From positions 1 to 16,124 of the forward strand of contig JAOZRQ010000099.1 in the NCBI GenBank assembly GCA_029940115.1: a stretch of DNA of 16,124 bases, read 5' to 3'. Numbering within the stretch: position 1 is the stretch's first letter; every line of letters begins with the position of its first letter. The position numbers and the translations under genes are program-made. The notes beneath the pieces are model-generated. The model did not search any database. It was not told the origin of the DNA and was given only the letters and a program-made list of their open reading frames with translations. Origin of the DNA: Desulfobacterales bacterium (lineage in GTDB: Bacteria > Desulfobacterota > Desulfobacteria > Desulfobacterales > 4be13). This document shows positions 13,179-16,124 of the stretch, in pieces.

Positions 13179-15161
13179 ATGTTCGGCAATTTCATATACT
13201 TTATCATCGCGTTGCTCATATACGTCACCCATCATCCCACGGAGGAGACAAGTTTCACTCCCTTTGAGACATTCGGTCTCTTCACGGGCCTGATTCTGAT
13301 CTTTGCCTTTTTCACTTGGATCCAGTTTCACCGGCTGGAGCGGCGGATTGAGAAGTTGCACCTTTTCCACACATCGACGCGCTTGCCATCTGTCATTTCG
13401 ATCCCAAAAAAAGAAGGGGTTCTTGCACAGAAATCGCCCGCCCATCTTCCGAGCTGGAAAATAGAAGGGTTCTCAAGTCTTGACCACGATTTCAATTTGA
13501 TATTGACCCGTCAGTTTGTCATCGCGCTTCTGATTTTCACCATGGACATCTATGGGCTGAACCTGACATCGTTCACCGCGAACATCCCGCTCCTCACCCT
13601 CATCCCCACCTGTCAGGCCCTGATTTTTCTTGGGCTTTTTGCCGGTTATGTCGGGATCGTGTGGGCCTGTGCGTACGGCGCGTATCAGAAGCTTTACGCC
13701 GAGGAGCTGACCCGGCGATCCTATGTGGTGTCGAACATCCTGTTTTCCGTGCCGATCCTGTTGCCTTGGCTCCTCCTGTCCGGCATCGCCGACCTGATCA
13801 ACGCGTTGCCATATGAGCAGCCGAAAGGGTTTCTTGCCACCACCGAGGGGGAAGTCTCCTTTTTCCTCTTCTTTCTTTTCGCTGTGGCCGTGGTGGGACC
13901 GGTTATGATCCGGGCATTCTGGCGATGCAAACCACTGGAGCCGGGGTATGACAGAACGCGAATCGAGGACCTGTGTCAAAGAGCGGGCATGGGATATGCA
14001 AACATTCTTTGCTGGCCCATATTCGGCGGGAAGATGATCACCGCGGGCGTCATGGGGCTGGTCAGAAGGTTCCGTTACATCCTTGTCACAGACGGTCTGC
14101 TGAACTATCTTGATTCCGAAGAGATCGACGCGGTCATCGCGCATGAGATCGGCCATATCAAGAAAAGACACCTGTTGTTTTACCTGTTCTTCTTTGCAGG
14201 TTACATGTTCCTCTCATATGCCACGTTTGATCTGATTGCCTGCCTCATCTTCTATATTGAGCCGGTGTTCCAATTCATCACCGAGGCAGGAGTCAGCCAA
14301 GTTGCGGTCATGTCGGCCATCTTCAGCGTCATCAACATCCTGATCTTTCTCATCTATTTTCGGTATGTATTCGGATACTTCATGCGTAATTTCGAGCGGG
14401 AGGCGGATACCTATGTTTATACCCTCTTTGACAGCGCGCAGCCCCTGATTTCCACATTTGAAAAGATCACCCGGACCAGCGGGCAGCCCCCTGACAAGCC
14501 GAACTGGCACCATTTCAGCATCGCCGAGCGGATGGAATATCTGAGGAAGTGCGAGGCGGACAGGCGCTGGATCGCCCGCCATGGGCAGAAGATAAGGAAA
14601 AGCATGGCGGTCTATCTCGTGGGAATATGTTTGATCGGAGGGATCGGATATCACCTGAATTTCAGTGATGTCGGGGAGAGATTGAGTCATCACTTTCTGG
14701 AGACGGCCATTCACCGGGAAATCGAAAGGAATCCTGAAAAACCGGAGCTTTACAGCACGTTGGGAGATATCTGCCACAATAGAAAAAACTATGAGGGGGC
14801 CATCGCGGCCTATCAGAAATCACTGCACCTGAAACCGGACGCCCATGTGCTGAACAATCTGGCATGGCTCTTTGCCACCTGCGAGGAGGAACGGCTCAGG
14901 CATCCGGAACGGGCCTTGGACTTGGCGCAAAAAGCCTCGGCCTTGGATCCGTCCCCGCATATCTTGGACACCCTTGCGGAATCCCATTATGTGAACGGGC
15001 AGTTTGAGGAGGCCATCTCCGCAGCGAGACGCGCACTTGAGGCAAGCCAAGAGAATCGCCCCTATTATGAAGGACAATTGGAGAAATTTTTGGAGATGAA
15101 TCAGTTTGCAGTTCCGCCTTCAGGCGGTCTCGCACCGCCTGAAGGCGGAACTGCAAACTGA
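13179..15161 (+). CDS. M48 family membrane metalloprotease with C-terminal TPR repeats
   Basis: A 660-residue integral inner-membrane protein. The N-terminal half carries several transmembrane helices (near 2-17, 34-47, 112-128, 134-165, 185-205 and 225-245). The protease domain has the zinc motif HEIGH (322-326), with E406 in FEREAD as probable third ligand, and further helices (331-360, 374-396). A late helix (about 474-490) precedes TPR-like repeats (514-625: LYSTLGDICHNRKNYEGAIA, then LNNLAWLF and LDTLAESHYVNGQFEEAISA). Such M48-TPR proteins resemble HtpX/BepA-type quality-control proteases; the substrate is unknown. ATG 13179 lacks a Shine-Dalgarno, but an in-frame TAA at 13170-13172 excludes longer forms. 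The last ~19 residues (AVPPSGGLAPPEGG…) are encoded by a perfect hairpin and look added to the original end. Confidence 0.88.
   Translation: MFGNFIYFIIALLIYVTHHPTEETSFTPFETFGLFTGLILIFAFFTWIQFHRLERRIEKLHLFHTSTRLPSVISIPKKEGVLAQKSPAHLPSWKIEGFSSLDHDFNLILTRQFVIALLIFTMDIYGLNLTSFTANIPLLTLIPTCQALIFLGLFAGYVGIVWACAYGAYQKLYAEELTRRSYVVSNILFSVPILLPWLLLSGIADLINALPYEQPKGFLATTEGEVSFFLFFLFAVAVVGPVMIRAFWRCKPLEPGYDRTRIEDLCQRAGMGYANILCWPIFGGKMITAGVMGLVRRFRYILVTDGLLNYLDSEEIDAVIAHEIGHIKKRHLLFYLFFFAGYMFLSYATFDLIACLIFYIEPVFQFITEAGVSQVAVMSAIFSVINILIFLIYFRYVFGYFMRNFEREADTYVYTLFDSAQPLISTFEKITRTSGQPPDKPNWHHFSIAERMEYLRKCEADRRWIARHGQKIRKSMAVYLVGICLIGGIGYHLNFSDVGERLSHHFLETAIHREIERNPEKPELYSTLGDICHNRKNYEGAIAAYQKSLHLKPDAHVLNNLAWLFATCEEERLRHPERALDLAQKASALDPSPHILDTLAESHYVNGQFEEAISAARRALEASQENRPYYEGQLEKFLEMNQFAVPPSGGLAPPEGGTAN
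15102..15160. repeat. Perfect 27-bp hairpin at the end of the M48 gene
   Basis: Arms 15102-15128 and 15134-15160 are exact reverse complements with a 5-nt loop (CTCGC). The hairpin lies inside the CDS and ends one base before the end of the TGA. The last 12 bases of the right arm are repeated in tandem (AACTGCAAACTG, 15149-15172). It could end transcription or protect the mRNA 3' end, although no T-tract follows. Confidence 0.9.
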
Positions 15162-15169
15162 ACTGCAAA

Positions 15170-15185
15170 CTGACCTTTCGGTCAG
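15170..15185. repeat. Small hairpin CTGACC-TTTC-GGTCAG
   Basis: A perfect 6-bp stem with a TTTC loop directly after the M48 stop and the 27-bp hairpin. No T-run follows, so an intrinsic terminator is not supported by itself. Confidence 0.45.
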
Positions 15186-15270
15186 GCCCCAGTGAATTCA
15201 TGTGAGATGATTTTCAAATTGTCCTTACTGATGTGGAACAATTCTAGTACATTGGAAATGGAGGATGCAC

Positions 15271-15323
15271 ATGAGTGACAATGTGATCAATGAATACAAT
15301 CCCGACTTTGTCTCCCCTCCCAG
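15271..15323 (+). pseudogene. HigA-like (XRE) antitoxin N-terminal remnant
   Basis: MSDNVINEYNPDFVSPP is the typical opening of HigA-type antitoxins, which continue with PGxTLxExLexxGMSQ and a helix-turn-helix. Here similarity ends after the two prolines (about 15321), and the frame runs on through unrelated residues to 15552. GGAGG six bases before ATG 15271 is a good ribosome site, so the true 5' end of the gene seems preserved. The toxin gene is not recognisable nearby. The stub cannot be a working antitoxin because the HTH is absent. Confidence 0.5.
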
Positions 15324-15703
15324 ATCAGCCCGGTCACATTGTCCCGCACCATTGTCCACAAGGTTGCGGAATCGGGGAGTTCTCTGTTTTTGGACATCAG
15401 CCCTCCTGCTCATGGCATTCTCTATATGTCAGATTGACAAACAAATCCTTTTTTTGACATGGATGAAATCCATTGCCAAAGATTTTTTTGCCTCTCAAGC
15501 AAATTTCTGCTCCTGCATCCTGAATTCCCCATATAATCCAGCATACAGATGATGGCTCTCTTTCTCGCATCCAGTCTGGAAAAAAAATGTTGCCAGACGG
15601 ATGAGAGACGACAACACCCATGGAAATTTCCAGAACCCCATCCTTTTTAAAAGCTCCAATTAAAAATAACCTTGTATTTTTAAATGGTGTGTTGTATGTT
15701 TGA

Positions 15704-15786
15704 CCTGTGTACAGGACAAAAAATCGGGAACGGGCGAGAAACCCGGCTTTTTCCCAAACGGGCCGACTTCCCGACTGCAAGAAAAA
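15704..15786. repeat. Dispersed palindromic repeat, near-complete
   Basis: CCTGTGTACAGGACAAAAAA, then GGGCGAGAAACCCGGCTTTT, then core CGGGCCGACTTCCCGACTGC and AAGAAAAATT. The right arm is decayed. Confidence 0.8.
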
Positions 15787-15880
15787 TTAATTTTGATGGG
15801 TTCAGGATTCTGAAAAGCCTCGTCATTCAATGGCTTCTGAAAAATGCCACCCGTCAAAACTTATTTGGTCAGGCACTAGT

Positions 15881-15929
15881 TTTTGTACAGGCGAAAAACC
15901 CAAGCTTTTTGAAAAAATTTGGTTTCTCA
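15881..15929. repeat. Dispersed palindromic repeat, degenerate short copy
   Basis: TTTTGTACAGGCGAAAAACC, then AAGCTTTTTGAAAAAATTTG and GTTTCTC. The core between the arms is missing. Confidence 0.6.
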
Positions 15930-15946
15930 TCCTTCATCCTTCAATT

Positions 15947-16124
15947 ATGAAACGGTTTGTTGATCAGAAACTGAGAAGCTGGAAACAGGCCAGACGGCGG
16001 AAACCCCTCATCATTCGCGGGGCACGGCAGGTGGGAAAGACGTATTCGGTGAGGCGGTTCGGCGAGGATGGGGCGCATTCACGAGTTGGGGGATCGCTCC
16101 TTCATTGTCCCGCAGGGACTTGTG
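15947..16124 (+). CDS. DUF4143-type AAA ATPase, 5' part only (possibly broken)
   Basis: The first ~40 residues (MKRFVDQKLRSWKQARRRKP, then LIIRGARQVGKTYSVRRFGE) match the start of DUF4143-family AAA ATPases, with Walker A GARQVGKT at 24-31. After FGE (about 16066) the expected hydrophobic strand and NFE-type motif are missing. The frame reads DGAHSRVGGSLLHCPAGTC to the window end. A different frame from ATG 16068 reads MGRIHELGDRSFIVPQGLV, which looks more protein-like. Either a frameshift or a junction with another gene lies here. No Shine-Dalgarno precedes ATG 15947. The gene runs off the window, so its state cannot be settled. Confidence 0.5.
   Translation, partial: MKRFVDQKLRSWKQARRRKPLIIRGARQVGKTYSVRRFGEDGAHSRVGGSLLHCPAGTC

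Larger units (their letters stand above)
15324..15946. other. Non-coding repeat region before the ATPase fragment
   Basis: No gene is supported here. The stretch holds repeat copies at 15704-15786 and 15881-15929, AT-rich sequence near 15630-15700, and a 7-mer run (TCATCCT, 15927-15943) directly before the ATPase start. Small open frames in it lack family features or ribosome sites. Confidence 0.6.

Noticed and set aside
15324..15552. The open frame after the HigA stub as a novel 95-residue protein
   Set aside because: The composition is unlike a folded protein, with no recognisable motif, and the start belongs to a HigA-like gene. It reads as frame left open by chance.

Overview
The window reads as chromosome of a sulfate-reducing Desulfobacterota bacterium, probably a Desulfonema/Desulfosarcina-like member of the Desulfobacterales. 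That assignment is inference. It rests on the gene families (a response regulator with an ICSYCKK tail, SpoIIE-type phosphatase, M48-TPR protease), moderate GC, and very many dispersed palindromic repeats built on GAAACCCGGCTTTTTC and TGTCCTGTACAGGACA. No rRNA, tRNA or CRISPR array was seen.

Layout. (1) 1-317: the right part of a terminal-inverted-repeat element made of GTGAAC-type hexamers, then a short C-terminal gene remnant. (2) 314-3962, plus strand: membrane-anchored SpoIIE/PP2C phosphatase, RuvA, OsmC-family protein and DAHP synthase. These are housekeeping or signalling genes with repeat sequence between them. (3) 3963-4062: inverted heptamer array between convergent genes. (4) 4063-10135, minus strand: a peptide/nickel-type ABC permease pair, dppB-like (9101-10135) and dppC-like (4683-5588), with a response regulator coupled to dppC by a TAATG overlap. 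The two permease genes are separated by 3.5 kb holding a restriction-modification module: a helix-turn-helix/nuclease fusion on the plus strand and a gamma-class N6-adenine methyltransferase on the minus strand. (5) 10161-10321: a complete second copy of the hexamer element. (6) 10346-12592, minus strand: an AAA_21-type ATPase and DUF4276 (Toprim-like) pair, with a HicB-like antitoxin and the stub of a VapC/PIN toxin upstream. (7) 12593-13178: repeats. (8) 13179-15161: M48 protease with TPRs, whose last codons form a perfect 27-bp hairpin. (9) 15162-16124: repeats, the N-terminal stub of a HigA-like antitoxin, and the start of a DUF4143-type ATPase that soon loses similarity to its family.

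How it fits together. From about 5.6 kb rightward the window is a decayed defence region. The restriction enzyme is cut by a stop codon carried in a 72-bp tandem duplication while its methyltransferase looks intact. VapC and HigA survive only as stubs. The ATPase-DUF4276 pair is the one complete, apparently functional, poorly characterised candidate defence module. A second in-frame duplication of the same design (34-bp repeat, 32-bp spacer) lies in the SpoIIE phosphatase. Several proteins (phosphatase, RuvA, M48 protease) end in peptides encoded by repeat DNA, so the repeats have been recruited as gene ends and possibly as terminators.
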